Assembly (NCBI GenBank): GCA_049670505.1
Contig: JBATTK010000091.1
Location: 1-64,000 of the forward strand
Origin: JBATTK01 sp049670505
GTDB taxonomy: Bacteria > Bacteroidota > Bacteroidia > Flavobacteriales > Flavobacteriaceae
Reading direction: 5' to 3'
Length of the DNA stretch: 64,000 nt
In this document: positions 17,452-26,891 of the stretch, one piece after another
Layout of the letters: the number at the start of each line of letters is the position of its first letter
Numbering within the stretch: the stretch's first letter is position 1
The notes under the pieces: model-generated
What the model saw: the letters and a program-made list of their open reading frames with translations, nothing else
Told to the model about the DNA's origin: nothing
Databases searched by the model: none
Program-made: the position numbers and the translations under genes

Positions 17452-19140
17452 ATGCGCTGGACGCTAAAACCAAAACCGGAACAACAGGAAATTGAGGCCT
17501 TGGCAAAGGCACTCAATGTGGAGGCACTGGTCGCACAACTGCTTTTACAAAGAGGTATTACCAGCTATGGGGAGGCTAAAAAGTTCTTTAGGCCCCAATT
17601 GACCGATCTGCACGACCCCTTTTTAATGAAGGACATGGATATTGCCGTGGATCGGATCGAGAATGCTATGGCAGCCGATGAAAATATTCTGGTTTACGGG
17701 GATTACGACGTTGATGGCACTACGGCCGTAGCCTTGGTTTCTTCCTATCTGATGGAATCCTATCCTAATGTGGCCACTTATATCCCTGATAGATATGGGG
17801 AAGGTTACGGAGTTTCCTATAAGGGAATCGATTTTGCGGAGGATAATGGATTTTCCTTGATTATCGCTTTGGACTGTGGTGTAAAGGCTATAGATAAGGT
17901 AGCGTATGCCAAGGAAAAAGGAATCGATTTTATTATTTGCGACCATCATAGACCTGGGAATAACTTACCGGAGGCCATTGCAGTCTTGGACCCAAAACGG
18001 GAGGATTGCACCTACCCTTATGATGAGCTTTGCGGCTGTGGTGTCGGCTTTAAACTGATTCAGGCGTTGGGGTCTAAAAAAGGAGAGGGTATCGAAGATC
18101 TGGTTCGTTATCTGGATTTGGTGGCAACGGCTATCGGAGCGGATATTGTGCCGATTACAGGTGAAAATAGGGTTTTGGCATATCACGGACTTCGGGTTAT
18201 CAATTCCAATCCCAGAATCGGTTTTAAGGCCATTATCAATCAGATTAACAAAAGGGAATTAACCATTACCGATGTGGTGTTTATTATAGCTCCGCGCATT
18301 AATGCGGCAGGGCGAATGAAGCACGGCCAACATGCCGTAAATCTTCTGATCGAGACCAATTTGGAGCAGGCGGAACTATTCGCCAAGGAGATAGCCCAGT
18401 TTAACCTAGACCGTAGAAATCTAGATCAAGAGATTACGCAAGAGGCTTTGGCGCAAATCCAAGAAAACAAGGAAGAAGCACAATTTACCTCGGTGGTCTA
18501 TAAGGATTCCTGGCACAAGGGAGTTATAGGAATTGTTGCCTCTAGGCTCACGGAAACCTATTACCGTCCTACTTTGGTGTTTACGAAAAGTGGGGATAGG
18601 CTTGCCGCCTCTGCCCGTTCCGTAAAAGGATTTGATGTTTACAACGCTTTGGAAGGTTGCGCGGATTGTATCGAACAGTTCGGGGGCCATAAATACGCTG
18701 CGGGACTCACACTCATGGAAGCACAGTACGAAACGTTTAAAAAGCAATTTGAAAAAGTAGTATCGGAAACCATAGATCCCCATTTACTGACTCCGGAAAT
18801 TATAGTCGATACTCCTATTGAGCTTCCACAGATCACCCCTAAGTTCATACGGATCATAAAACAGTTTGCACCCTTTGGCCCCGGCAATATGACCCCTGTT
18901 TTTATGGCAGAAAATCTAAAGGATTCCGGTTATGCCAAAGGAGTCGGGGACAATGAAAAACATTTGAAATGTTCCGTTGTCCAAAATGGAACAGGCCCCA
19001 TTGGCGGTATCGGATTCAACCTGGGCGATAAATTAGGGATGGTTTCCAATAAAAAAATGTTCGCCGCCGTCTTTTCCGTTGAGGAAAATGAATGGCAGGG
19101 AAATGTAAGTCTCCAATTAAAGCTCCGGGATTTAAGATAA
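17452..19140 (+). CDS. recJ: Single-stranded-DNA-specific exonuclease RecJ
   Basis: 5'-3' single-strand exonuclease for recombination and mismatch repair. The 562-residue protein has the DHH phosphoesterase motifs: GDYDVDGT (83-90), DCG (141-143) and CDHH (163-166), then the DHHA1 domain with GGHKYAAG and a C-terminal OB-fold-like domain. All metal ligands expected for activity are present. The start codon follows the TTGAAC repeat directly, so transcription or translation initiation may have been altered by the cassette. Confidence 0.96.
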   Translation: MRWTLKPKPEQQEIEALAKALNVEALVAQLLLQRGITSYGEAKKFFRPQLTDLHDPFLMKDMDIAVDRIENAMAADENILVYGDYDVDGTTAVALVSSYLMESYPNVATYIPDRYGEGYGVSYKGIDFAEDNGFSLIIALDCGVKAIDKVAYAKEKGIDFIICDHHRPGNNLPEAIAVLDPKREDCTYPYDELCGCGVGFKLIQALGSKKGEGIEDLVRYLDLVATAIGADIVPITGENRVLAYHGLRVINSNPRIGFKAIINQINKRELTITDVVFIIAPRINAAGRMKHGQHAVNLLIETNLEQAELFAKEIAQFNLDRRNLDQEITQEALAQIQENKEEAQFTSVVYKDSWHKGVIGIVASRLTETYYRPTLVFTKSGDRLAASARSVKGFDVYNALEGCADCIEQFGGHKYAAGLTLMEAQYETFKKQFEKVVSETIDPHLLTPEIIVDTPIELPQITPKFIRIIKQFAPFGPGNMTPVFMAENLKDSGYAKGVGDNEKHLKCSVVQNGTGPIGGIGFNLGDKLGMVSNKKMFAAVFSVEENEWQGNVSLQLKLRDLR

Positions 19141-19526
19141 TAGGAAAAGGCCCGAACAGATGACCATTTGGGCCTTTAAAAAACTAACTCAAACTCAGAG
19201 ACAATTTTTGAACCGTAGTACTGCCTGCTGGCCGGCAGGAAAAACGGCCTATAACAATTCCAATCACATATTGCAAAATATTATTGTTCGGTTAAAATTT
19301 CAAATACCTCTGAAAGCATTAATTTTAAAGGGTATATTCAATTATGAAAATAAAAGGTTACCTTTTCTAAAATTGGAAAAATAGAGTCCGTTCCGAACGG
19401 TTCGATACATAGGGTTTTTACAACAATATGTCTATCATTTGGTTACGATCAAGTCTTGCTTCTCATATCTTTCAGCGCAGCGGTCTTTTATCTTTTACAG
19501 GACAATAATGATTTCAAAACCGTCCC
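19141..19526. other. 386-base gene-free stretch after recJ
   Basis: It contains the recJ terminator (19146-19177) and a GC-rich hairpin, CCTGCTGGCCGGCAGG (19224-19239), of a type often repeated in flavobacterial spacers. A 74-codon frame (19160-19384) starts inside the terminator and has no recognisable content. I see nothing else supported. Confidence 0.5.
19146..19177 (+). terminator. Terminator of recJ
   Basis: AAAGGCCC (19146-19153) and GGGCCTTT (19170-19177) form a perfect 8-bp stem 5 bases after the recJ stop, followed by an A-rich stretch. The weak U-tract lowers certainty. Confidence 0.6.
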
Positions 19527-19979
19527 TTAACCTAAAGGTTTTATCCAGAGTAAGTGTTTCCATCGGTCTTTTTCCCGTAATACCAGAAGTATGTTTATCA
19601 AAAACAATGCGCCCGTTTTTATCAACTCCCCTATTTCATCCGCCTCCAAAAAGAGGTGAAATAGAAAAATATGTAAGGTAATCGGCAAAAGAAATACTGC
19701 CCCGATGAAACCCGTTCCCTGAAGCAACAGCAGCAACCCGAACAGCAATTCACATATTCCCAATACCTGCCAAAAATATCCTGTTTGTTTCGCTCCACTG
19801 ATATAGAGTATTTTCTGTAAGGTGTTCTCTTTTTCGGGCGATGTAAACTTTTCCGATTTTTCTACAACCTCGACCGGTGTAGGAATCGGTTTTTGGAATT
19901 TTTGTACGCCACCATATAGCATCATCCCGCCCAAGATTAAGCGAAGAACTATAAACAATATATTGATCGACTTTCCCAT
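19527..19979 (-). CDS. DoxX family membrane protein, 150 aa
   Basis: Four membrane helices (residues about 6-26, 68-88, 92-110 and 120-136) with the DoxX opening LRLILGGMMLYGGVQKFQKP. A charged loop of about 35 residues separates the first two helices. Its ATG overlaps the stop of the HmuY-like gene by one base (TAATG), so it is the third gene of the heme-uptake-like operon and translationally coupled. A role in maturing or using the acquired heme or iron is an inference from position only. Confidence 0.82.
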   Translation of the reverse strand: MGKSINILFIVLRLILGGMMLYGGVQKFQKPIPTPVEVVEKSEKFTSPEKENTLQKILYISGAKQTGYFWQVLGICELLFGLLLLLQGTGFIGAVFLLPITLHIFLFHLFLEADEIGELIKTGALFLINILLVLREKDRWKHLLWIKPLG

Positions 19980-20617
19980 TATTGTAAGGATGTTTCGCCT
20001 GCGTTGGGGTTGTACACATAATTAAAGGTGTAAAAACGCGATTCGTCTCCAAAACCATCGGGCTGTGCAGGCGCATCTTTATAATAGCTCAATATCTCTA
20101 CCTTGGCATATTTTCCGTCGTGGGTCCTAAATACCAAAACCCTACCGGGTATCGGGGAAATTATATTTACCTGTGGATTATAGTTGTACCATCCCTCATC
20201 ACTTAAGGGAGTAATTGCGTATGCCCCATCGGCATCCTGTATAAAAGTAAGCCCTTCGGCAGTGGTAACACTGGCAAAAGTTCCGGTTGCGATAAAGGCC
20301 CCCGCATTGCCATTTCTAACAGGTTCATCCGCAGTACCCGTTGCCACACCTCCATTTACGGCAATTCTGGTCCCCCTAAAAGCAATATCCCATTCGGTTT
20401 CATCAGTGGTCACCGCACCTGTAGCAAAACTGAATTTGGTAAACGGTCCCCCTATGGGATCTGGTGATGGTTGCCCTCCGGTCTGCGGTGCCGGAATATT
20501 ACTGGCGGTTTTACTTTCTACAGCCTCCAATTGCGGCCCTTCATCATCATCATCGCTACATGAGGTAAAGGCCATGGCGACGAACAATAGCATTACAATT
20601 TTAAACATGGATTTCAT
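19979..20617 (-). CDS. HmuY-like heme-binding lipoprotein
   Basis: HmuY proteins are surface lipoproteins that take heme from host or environmental proteins and pass it to the TonB receptor HmuR. The sequence shows a signal peptide with lipobox AFTSC, an Asp-rich tether (SDDDDEG), then the beta-rich HmuY domain recognisable by KFSFATGAVTTDETEWDIAF and by the GWYNYNPQ segment. The frame opens at ATG 20707, 11 bases after the receptor gene, but a lipoprotein signal needs the ATG at 20617 (or 20608), which I use. The axial heme ligands differ among HmuY homologues and cannot be assigned here. Confidence 0.85.
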   Translation of the reverse strand: MKSMFKIVMLLFVAMAFTSCSDDDDEGPQLEAVESKTASNIPAPQTGGQPSPDPIGGPFTKFSFATGAVTTDETEWDIAFRGTRIAVNGGVATGTADEPVRNGNAGAFIATGTFASVTTAEGLTFIQDADGAYAITPLSDEGWYNYNPQVNIISPIPGRVLVFRTHDGKYAKVEILSYYKDAPAQPDGFGDESRFYTFNYVYNPNAGETSLQ

Positions 20618-20718
20618 CTGTTGAGATGTATTTGTTTTAACTAGCTTATATATCATTCGTCGATTGGTATTTCCGACGGTGTCCAAATTTGTCAAGGCTT
20701 GTTTCATAAGAATTGTTT

Positions 20719-22812
20719 TTAGAATTGAATATTTATTTTAGTGAATACTTGTATGCCGGCAAGGCCGGGTATATTTTCCTCATCCTTATAATCAAGGAGG
20801 TTGTTGGCCCCTAATTGCAAGGTATATCGGTCTGAAAATATTTTGTTGAAAGCAAGGTTCGTTAGGGCATAACCGTCCACAAAGGTGGTATCGAAATCAT
20901 CTATGATCCCGTTGCCGTTACCATCGAAAAGTCCATATTTGCTTCGGTAATTTACCCGTACATTGATATTGAAATCCCATTGGGGAATATCATAGAATAC
21001 CTTAAAGTTGGCGGTGTGCCTGGAACGGTTCACTAGCCCAAAATAATCGGAATTATCCAAGGCTATAGTTTGCAGCGTCCGCGGGTCGCGAGCAAATATC
21101 TCCCCCCGTTCCAAAGCCACCTTTTTTTCTTTATCCTTTGCATACAACAATTGATATCCTGCGGCAAAGGTCAATTGTTCGGTAAGCTTGTAATTGGCAT
21201 CTAGTTCAAGACCTGTAGTATAGATACGGTCAAAATTGGCATAGCTGAAAACGTTCTGTCCATTGGTTCGTCTGGCAATCGCCCTCGTATCGATCAGATT
21301 TTTAAAATCGTTTCGGAAAAGGTTTAGATTTAGCTTCACTTTTCCCTGGGTATAGGCCATACCCAAATTATACCCTATGGAACTTTCCGCCTCCAGTGGT
21401 TCCTCCAACTGGGAAAGGTCAAAAAGGGTATCCGTCAACTGTCCTTGTGCCTCCAATTCACGAACTTTTTCTACGGCTACATTATACCCCAATACCGTAT
21501 AGCCTACAGCGGAATTGGTGAAATCAAAATACAGTTGTCTGAAATCCGGGGCTTTAAAACCGTACCCTACCGAACCTTTTAGGGAAATAGATGGACTTAA
21601 TTGATAGTTTGCTGAGAATTTGGGACTCAACTGGGATGCGTACTCGCTATGATTGTCAAAGCGTGCCCCAAGGATCAGGTTTATATTTTCCAACGGATAA
21701 AAATCATATTGACCATAGACATATTGCGAATTGAAAGTGACCTTGTCATCAAAAAAAGTGCGATCTAGATTTTCATGGTTATATCCCAAACCAAGGGTAA
21801 GCGTATGATTTGGCCTTAAAGTATATATTCCTCTTGCCTCTGGTCGAAGCAGGGTCTGATCAAATTCACTCTCACTGAATATATCATCGGTGATAGGGCT
21901 TTCCAAAAGCTCTGACGCCTTATACATAGTATAGTAAAACTCGTATTCAAAATTCAATTTTGAACTTGCGGAATGATCCACCCGTGCATGGGCATTGAAT
22001 TCGTTAATATCGCTATTCCCTTCAAACAGTTCTTCATCCACAAATAAGACGGCATCTTGATTTTGATCGTAATAGCGCCCCGAGGCGAACAACTTTACTT
22101 GTTCGGAAAAATCATAAAAGAATTGACCGTTAAACGTGTAATTACCGAAAGGATCAACGGTCTGTCCAACGATATCGGGCCGCAAGTCATATCCATCACT
22201 TTGTAAGGTATTGGCAAAGAAAGCGTACCCTACTCTACTTCCTTGTTGTTTCATAGTAATGTTGGCATCATGGGTGTTGAAGGATGCAAACCTATAGGAC
22301 ACATCACCGGTGAGGGTAGAATCCTTTGGAGCGTTGGTAATGATATTGATGACCCCGCCCAACGCTTCGGAACCATATAGACTGGATGAAGGCCCTTTTA
22401 CCACCTCCACTTGTTTTATATTCCCAACGGCAAGACGGCTCAAATCAAAATTTCCGGATGACCGCCCTACAAGGGGAACGCCATCGATCAATATAAGAAC
22501 GTAATCGGAAGCTATACCCTGTATCTGCACGCCATCAAATCCACTTTCATCGGCAACCGTAATAATACCGGTCTGCTCGTTCAGAATTTCGTTAAGGCGA
22601 ATGACCCCGGTTTGCTGTAGTTGTTTTTTAGCGATCAAAGTAACCGGTAAAGGAAGGGAGGACAGCTGCCTTTGGGTGCGGGTTGCGGTGACAATTACCT
22701 CATTTAAGCGTTGTATTTCAAGGGAATCCTTCTCGTGCATAGTTTCTTGACCGTGTAGAGATGCTATGAGAACACCAATAAATACAGTACTTAAAAGACT
22801 ATTTAGATTCAT
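20719..22812 (-). CDS. TonB-dependent outer-membrane receptor, HmuR-like
   Basis: A 697-residue receptor: signal peptide, a TonB-box-like EVIVTATRT (residues about 38-46), plug domain with VLILIDGVPLVGRSSG and VEVVKGPSSSLYGSEALGGV, and a 22-strand barrel ending in phenylalanine. It imports large iron complexes using TonB-ExbBD energy. Heme or heme-protein is the best guess because a HmuY-like lipoprotein follows 101 bases downstream (11 bases by the longer frame) and a DoxX gene follows that. It is first gene of the operon and divergent from the DUF6607-type gene; iron control is likely but no clear Fur box was identified. Confidence 0.93.
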   Translation of the reverse strand: MNLNSLLSTVFIGVLIASLHGQETMHEKDSLEIQRLNEVIVTATRTQRQLSSLPLPVTLIAKKQLQQTGVIRLNEILNEQTGIITVADESGFDGVQIQGIASDYVLILIDGVPLVGRSSGNFDLSRLAVGNIKQVEVVKGPSSSLYGSEALGGVINIITNAPKDSTLTGDVSYRFASFNTHDANITMKQQGSRVGYAFFANTLQSDGYDLRPDIVGQTVDPFGNYTFNGQFFYDFSEQVKLFASGRYYDQNQDAVLFVDEELFEGNSDINEFNAHARVDHSASSKLNFEYEFYYTMYKASELLESPITDDIFSESEFDQTLLRPEARGIYTLRPNHTLTLGLGYNHENLDRTFFDDKVTFNSQYVYGQYDFYPLENINLILGARFDNHSEYASQLSPKFSANYQLSPSISLKGSVGYGFKAPDFRQLYFDFTNSAVGYTVLGYNVAVEKVRELEAQGQLTDTLFDLSQLEEPLEAESSIGYNLGMAYTQGKVKLNLNLFRNDFKNLIDTRAIARRTNGQNVFSYANFDRIYTTGLELDANYKLTEQLTFAAGYQLLYAKDKEKKVALERGEIFARDPRTLQTIALDNSDYFGLVNRSRHTANFKVFYDIPQWDFNINVRVNYRSKYGLFDGNGNGIIDDFDTTFVDGYALTNLAFNKIFSDRYTLQLGANNLLDYKDEENIPGLAGIQVFTKINIQF

Positions 22813-22851
22813 TCCTAATAATTTTTCACAAATATATACATCTTATTTTTA

Positions 22852-22880
22852 TTTGATCTAAATAAATTTAATATTTTTGT
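22852..22880 (+). promoter_or_regulatory. Bacteroidota-type promoter for the DUF6607-type gene
   Basis: TTTG at 22852-22855 and TATTTTTG (TAnnTTTG) at 22873-22880 are separated by 17 bases, close to the -33/-7 consensus of Bacteroidota housekeeping promoters. It lies 36 bases before ATG 22917, in the divergent spacer with the TonB receptor. Confidence 0.5.
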
Positions 22881-22916
22881 TTCCGCATTTCACACATAAC
22901 CTATAAACTTATTATC

Positions 22917-23843
22917 ATGAAAAAATTGATTATTTTAAGTATCCTATTTTCCGGTTTATCCCTAAAAGGTCTGGCCCAGCAAGAAAAAAAACAAGAAGAC
23001 ATAAATGCTATAAAAGCCATGTGCGGGTGTTATGAAATAACATTTAAGTATTCGGAAACTTTTGCTCCTGAACGGGATTATGAAAAGCACGAGGACTATG
23101 CTACTTCTGCTTTGGAATGGGCGGAATTGATAACAGATGAAGACGATAAACTTTCCATTCAACATCTTTTAGTAATCAATGATACTATGGTCATAAAGCA
23201 CTGGCGGCAGGATTGGGAATACGAAAATCAAAATGTATTTTATTACGATAAGGACAATACTTGGAGCTTTAAAAAACTCCCTATCGAAGAAGTGAAAGGA
23301 CAATGGACCCAGAAGGTTTTTCAAGTGGACGATAGCCCCAGATATTCGGGTTCTGCAACCTGGGTACATGTGGACGGCAGACATTATTGGGAGAACAAAA
23401 CAGATTCACCTTTACCAAGAAGGGAGTATACCAAACGAAACGATTACAATGTGATGTTACGCGGAAACCGCCAAGAAATCAAAGATTATGGTTGGGTTCA
23501 TGAACAGGATAATGATAAGATACTCCGGAAAGATGGTGAAGAGGATGTTGTATTGGCACAGGAGAAGGGATATAATACCTATACCAAAGTAGCTGACGAA
23601 AAATGTAAGTTGGCAAAAGATTGGTGGGCATCCAATACTAAATTTTGGGGGAAAGTCCGTTCTTCTTGGGAAGAAATCTACACCTATGAAGGCGATATGA
23701 CGTTTAAGAAAAAAGTGGACGATAAACCCTTATTCATGCATTTTTATCCTTTGGAAAAGAAAAATTCCAAAAGGAAAGATATTACCGCGGTCATCCGGAA
23801 ATTTATTGCCACTACATCCGCGAAGAATGTTCAAGGCAAATAA
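22917..23843 (+). CDS. DUF6607-type secreted protein near heme uptake genes
   Basis: A 308-residue exported protein with signal peptide (ILSILFSGLSLKGLAQQ). The mature part starts with INAIKAMCGCYEITFKYSET and has many aromatic residues (WRQDWEYEN, HVDGRHYWENKTD), which I recognise as the DUF6607 family, often found beside TonB receptors for iron. Two cysteines in MCGC and one near the C-terminus might form a disulfide or bind a cofactor; that is speculation. It diverges from the receptor gene, which fits joint iron control. Confidence 0.75.
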   Translation: MKKLIILSILFSGLSLKGLAQQEKKQEDINAIKAMCGCYEITFKYSETFAPERDYEKHEDYATSALEWAELITDEDDKLSIQHLLVINDTMVIKHWRQDWEYENQNVFYYDKDNTWSFKKLPIEEVKGQWTQKVFQVDDSPRYSGSATWVHVDGRHYWENKTDSPLPRREYTKRNDYNVMLRGNRQEIKDYGWVHEQDNDKILRKDGEEDVVLAQEKGYNTYTKVADEKCKLAKDWWASNTKFWGKVRSSWEEIYTYEGDMTFKKKVDDKPLFMHFYPLEKKNSKRKDITAVIRKFIATTSAKNVQGK

Positions 23844-23871
23844 AAATCGTAAAGAAATTAATACCAGTGTC

Positions 23872-24228
23872 ATGCAAGATATAAACCCCATCTATCACAA
23901 CCAATTCGGTGTTGCTTTCCAATGGAAACGGAATGCGGCAAAGGACATCAAAAAAATTCAAATGGTCTTCAGGGATATCGGTCTTTCGTTGTCAAAAGAG
24001 GAATTGGTGCAATTTTCAAACCATATTAAATGTACCATGAATAGCAATACCCTTTGTAAGGATTGTGCCGAGAATGAATCCTGTAGGGCCTTGCTATTGG
24101 ATACACCTGCACCACAAGTAACTTTGGCAATGAATCTAAAGGAGTTGAATGCCGTCCATGATCTGGTAGAAGGGACTTTATTCCAGTTGAATCTGAAGCA
24201 TCTTTTGGGTGGTATTTGTAAATACTAA
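23872..24228 (+). CDS. Conserved small cysteine-containing protein, 118 aa
   Basis: Soluble, no signal peptide. It has a cluster of four cysteines in the middle (HIKCTMNSNTLCKDC, then ESC), which could hold a metal or Fe-S cluster, between two predicted helical regions. I recognise it only as a small conserved Bacteroidota protein. The frame extends upstream into the previous gene, but ATG 23872 (MQDINPIYHNQFGVAF) is the natural start after that gene's stop. Position next to the iron-related DUF6607 gene is suggestive but not proof of an iron role. Confidence 0.7.
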   Translation: MQDINPIYHNQFGVAFQWKRNAAKDIKKIQMVFRDIGLSLSKEELVQFSNHIKCTMNSNTLCKDCAENESCRALLLDTPAPQVTLAMNLKELNAVHDLVEGTLFQLNLKHLLGGICKY

Positions 24229-24277
24229 CTTTCTCTATACCCTTTATGATTTGGTAGCGTACATAGGATTGTATCCC

Positions 24278-25048
24278 TTATTTACTTTCGAATGTTTCCA
24301 AGGTCATCTCCGAACCGTCAAAAACGCCGTAGGTAAAATAGGAAATCCAATCCCCAAGGTTCATGTAGGTAGATTTCCCGTTTAAATTTATTTCCAAGGG
24401 AAGGTGTCGGTGGCCGAATACAAAATAATCGTAATGTTGTTGTTCCAGTTTTCTTTTGGCATATTGTACCAACCACTCCTTTTCCTCACCCAAGAATTTG
24501 ATATCATCATCACCTGAAATAAGTTTGTTCTTTACCGAAAAATATTGTGCCAATCGCACCCCTAGATCTGGATGAAGCCATTTAAACATCCATTGCGATA
24601 CCCTATTGGTAAATAATTTTTTCATGCGTTTGTACCCTTTATCACCTGGACCCAAACCGTCACCATGACCAATAAAAAAAGAAGTGCCATTAAAGACGTA
24701 CTGTTGCGGTTTATGATAGACCGGAATGTTGAGTTCTTTTTCAAAATAACCGTTCATCCAAAGATCATGGTTACCCACAAAATAATAAATAGGGATGCCA
24801 GCATCCGATAGTTCGGCCAATTTACCCAAGGTTCGGGTAAAACCTTTGGGGACCACCGTTTTGTACTCAAACCAGAAATCGAACAGATCCCCCAATAGAA
24901 AAATTGCGGCCGCATCATGTTTAATATCATCTAGCCATGCCACAAATTTTTTTTCGCGGGGCAGGCTCTGCTCCATGGTTGGAGCACCCAAGTGGTTATC
25001 ACTGGCGAAATAGATTTTTTTCCCTTGCGGAATATTTATGGTCTTCAT
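24278..25048 (-). CDS. lpxH: UDP-2,3-diacylglucosamine diphosphatase
   Basis: Calcineurin-like hydrolase that cleaves UDP-2,3-diacylglucosamine to lipid X in lipid A synthesis, at the inner membrane. Metal motifs are intact: SDNHLG with D17 and H19, GDLFDFW (D54), GNHDLW (N93, H94), a GHGDG motif and a final FGHRH. The Asp-Asn-His form of the first motif (DNH rather than DTH) is common in Bacteroidota. 256 residues. It converges with the 23872 gene. Confidence 0.95.
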   Translation of the reverse strand: MKTINIPQGKKIYFASDNHLGAPTMEQSLPREKKFVAWLDDIKHDAAAIFLLGDLFDFWFEYKTVVPKGFTRTLGKLAELSDAGIPIYYFVGNHDLWMNGYFEKELNIPVYHKPQQYVFNGTSFFIGHGDGLGPGDKGYKRMKKLFTNRVSQWMFKWLHPDLGVRLAQYFSVKNKLISGDDDIKFLGEEKEWLVQYAKRKLEQQHYDYFVFGHRHLPLEINLNGKSTYMNLGDWISYFTYGVFDGSEMTLETFESK

Positions 25049-25084
25049 TTGGATGTAAAGATATATAATAACAATAAAAAAGCT

Positions 25085-25134
25085 CCTTCCCTTGTCTAAG
25101 GGAAGGTGGATTCTTCAAATTAATTTGAAGAATC
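25085..25134. repeat. Double-palindrome intergenic repeat
   Basis: CCTTCCCTT/AAGGGAAGG (25085-25106) is followed by a perfect 26-base palindrome, GATTCTTCAAATT and its complement (25109-25134). This two-hairpin layout is typical of REP-like repeats in flavobacteria. It lies upstream of lpxH and downstream of queD. Confidence 0.65.
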
Positions 25135-25219
25135 CGGAAGGGTTTGATTTTATATCTTCATAAAAGGTAAGTTTTATACCCAACATCTCGATATAACCAA
25201 GAAACTTTCATAATCCATG

Positions 25220-25270
25220 GGAAGGAGTCCAAAAAACACACCTTTAGGGGTAGTTGTTAACAGACCCTAA
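25220..25270. repeat. Interspersed repeat copy B1, at the queD stop
   Basis: About 50 bases ending in TGTTAACAGACCCTAA align with 47231-47280 (TGTTAACAGGCCCTAA), including a shared ACAC.TTTAGG block. On the minus strand its edge TTAGGG provides the TAG stop of queD. Confidence 0.6.
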
Positions 25271-25716
25271 TTATCCCCAGCATGCCACTCGGCAAAGGCA
25301 GTTTCGGTTTCGCGAAGCTTTAAGGAATGTAGTTTAATATTTTGAGGAAGTCTCGACTGTATTTTGGCCGCGAAATCTATGACCATATTTTCGCTGGTGG
25401 GCTGATAATCGGCCAAGATAACTTTATGACCCCTATCCGTTAGCTCCTTCGCCAATTCTACATGTGGAGTATTTTTATTAAAAACCGTGGCATGATCAAA
25501 GGGATTTACAATTTCCTCTTTTACAATGTCCTTTAAATCCCCAAAATCTATAACCATACCTAGTTTAACATGCGAAGTATCCGTAATGGGTGTTCCAATC
25601 ACGGTAACAGAAAGTTTATAGCTATGGCCGTGCACGTTTCTACATTTACCATCATAACCATAAAGGGCATGTCCGGTTTCAAAAGTAAACTGTTTGGTGA
25701 TTCTAATGTTTCCCAT
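25267..25716 (-). CDS. queD: 6-carboxy-5,6,7,8-tetrahydropterin synthase / PTPS family
   Basis: Turns dihydroneopterin triphosphate into 6-carboxytetrahydropterin for queuosine synthesis. The 149-residue protein has the first zinc histidine in TFETGHAL, the catalytic cysteine and zinc histidines in GKCRNVHGHSYKL, the FGDLK motif and the catalytic triad region NPFDHATVFN, with a final RETETAFAEW. All catalytic residues look intact. The stop codon is provided by a repeat shared with the gene at 47277. Other queuosine genes are not in this window. Confidence 0.92.
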   Translation of the reverse strand: MGNIRITKQFTFETGHALYGYDGKCRNVHGHSYKLSVTVIGTPITDTSHVKLGMVIDFGDLKDIVKEEIVNPFDHATVFNKNTPHVELAKELTDRGHKVILADYQPTSENMVIDFAAKIQSRLPQNIKLHSLKLRETETAFAEWHAGDN

Positions 25717-25769
25717 CCTTATTATTTGCCATGCAAAGGTAGGGGATTCTTTAAAATGAACCCATAGAT

Positions 25770-26891
25770 TTACTTACGCTTTGGTTTTAAACCGAACAAC
25801 GGCCGTATTATTTTCCATCTTCTAATACCAAACTCATATACCAGCCACGAGCCAAAAAAGGTGACCAAAACTAGTATTGAAAACTTTGGGAAAAAACCCC
25901 AAGCCAGATCCATTATATAATATCCGATAATCAGCGTAACGGTTTGATGAAGTATATAAAAAGGATAGACCGATTCGTTGGCATAGGACAGCACTTTACT
26001 AGGTTTGTTCATATAATGTGCCGCATAACCGAACAATGCCAAGATCCATGACCAAAGGTTGAACATTTTTACCAAGGCTTCCGTAAAATGAACGGAAGTA
26101 GAATCTTCAAAATTTAATATTATCGCCATGAATATGGCAAACCCGATAATACCAAGAAATAAATAGCGCCGTCGATTTTTCTCTACCGTTTTCCAGAATT
26201 CCTCTTTAACCGAAATCAGTACGAACCCATAAAAGAAGAATAGTATGGAGCTTAAAATTGTAAACCAATCCCCTATCAAGGCATGTGTCACAGGGAAAAA
26301 AGGCTCAACCAAGGATTCGCAGAGGTATAGTGGGATAATAAACCAGTACAAGCCAAAAGGTTTTGCCGCCTGTACTCTTGTCCATTGAATAAATTTATTG
26401 GCCGGTTTTTTTCTAAGGTAAATGAAAACAGGAATCAACACCAAGGAGAACAGAAGTAAATAGGGAAGAAACCATAAATGGTGCCAACTAAAATTACCTT
26501 CGGGATAAATACCATTAAAGGCATGGCAGGGCCAGAATTCAAAATAATTCCCGCTGAATTGACCATTTACCAAACGCTCAATATAAACCTGCGGGGGAAT
26601 TATCAGTAACATTCCTATAGCCAATGGAATGTACAAACGTAGCATTCGTTCCAACGCAAATTGCTTTGCGCTTCTTTTGTTCAGGGCATAGTAAGTTCCC
26701 ATACCGGAAATCACAAAGAGAATGGGAAGTCGCCATTGATTTAAAAACAACATGGGATAGATCAACCAATGATAAATACTATTATTCTTAATATGAAAAC
26801 CCCAAGGGACAAAAAACATACCCACATGATAGAAAATGAGTAGACCAAAAACTATAACCCTTAACCAATCCAAATCATATCTGCGCATCAT
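25770..26891 (-). CDS. Acyltransferase family 3 membrane protein
   Basis: A 373-residue protein with about ten membrane helices and the acyltransferase-3 layout: an N-terminal RRYDLDWLRVIVFGLLIFYH, where the Asp and His are typical, and KRSAKQFALERMLRLYIPL in the first cytoplasmic loop (the R..R..P motif). Members move acyl groups onto sugars, lipids or glucans at the cytoplasmic membrane; the acceptor here is unknown. It follows the LytTR regulator gene on the same strand across a 184-base spacer in which I see nothing supported. Confidence 0.85.
   Translation of the reverse strand: MMRRYDLDWLRVIVFGLLIFYHVGMFFVPWGFHIKNNSIYHWLIYPMLFLNQWRLPILFVISGMGTYYALNKRSAKQFALERMLRLYIPLAIGMLLIIPPQVYIERLVNGQFSGNYFEFWPCHAFNGIYPEGNFSWHHLWFLPYLLLFSLVLIPVFIYLRKKPANKFIQWTRVQAAKPFGLYWFIIPLYLCESLVEPFFPVTHALIGDWFTILSSILFFFYGFVLISVKEEFWKTVEKNRRRYLFLGIIGFAIFMAIILNFEDSTSVHFTEALVKMFNLWSWILALFGYAAHYMNKPSKVLSYANESVYPFYILHQTVTLIIGYYIMDLAWGFFPKFSILVLVTFFGSWLVYEFGIRRWKIIRPLFGLKPKRK

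Noticed and set aside
19160..19384. 74-codon frame after recJ
   Set aside because: It starts within the recJ terminator, contains a repeat-type hairpin and has no protein-like pattern.
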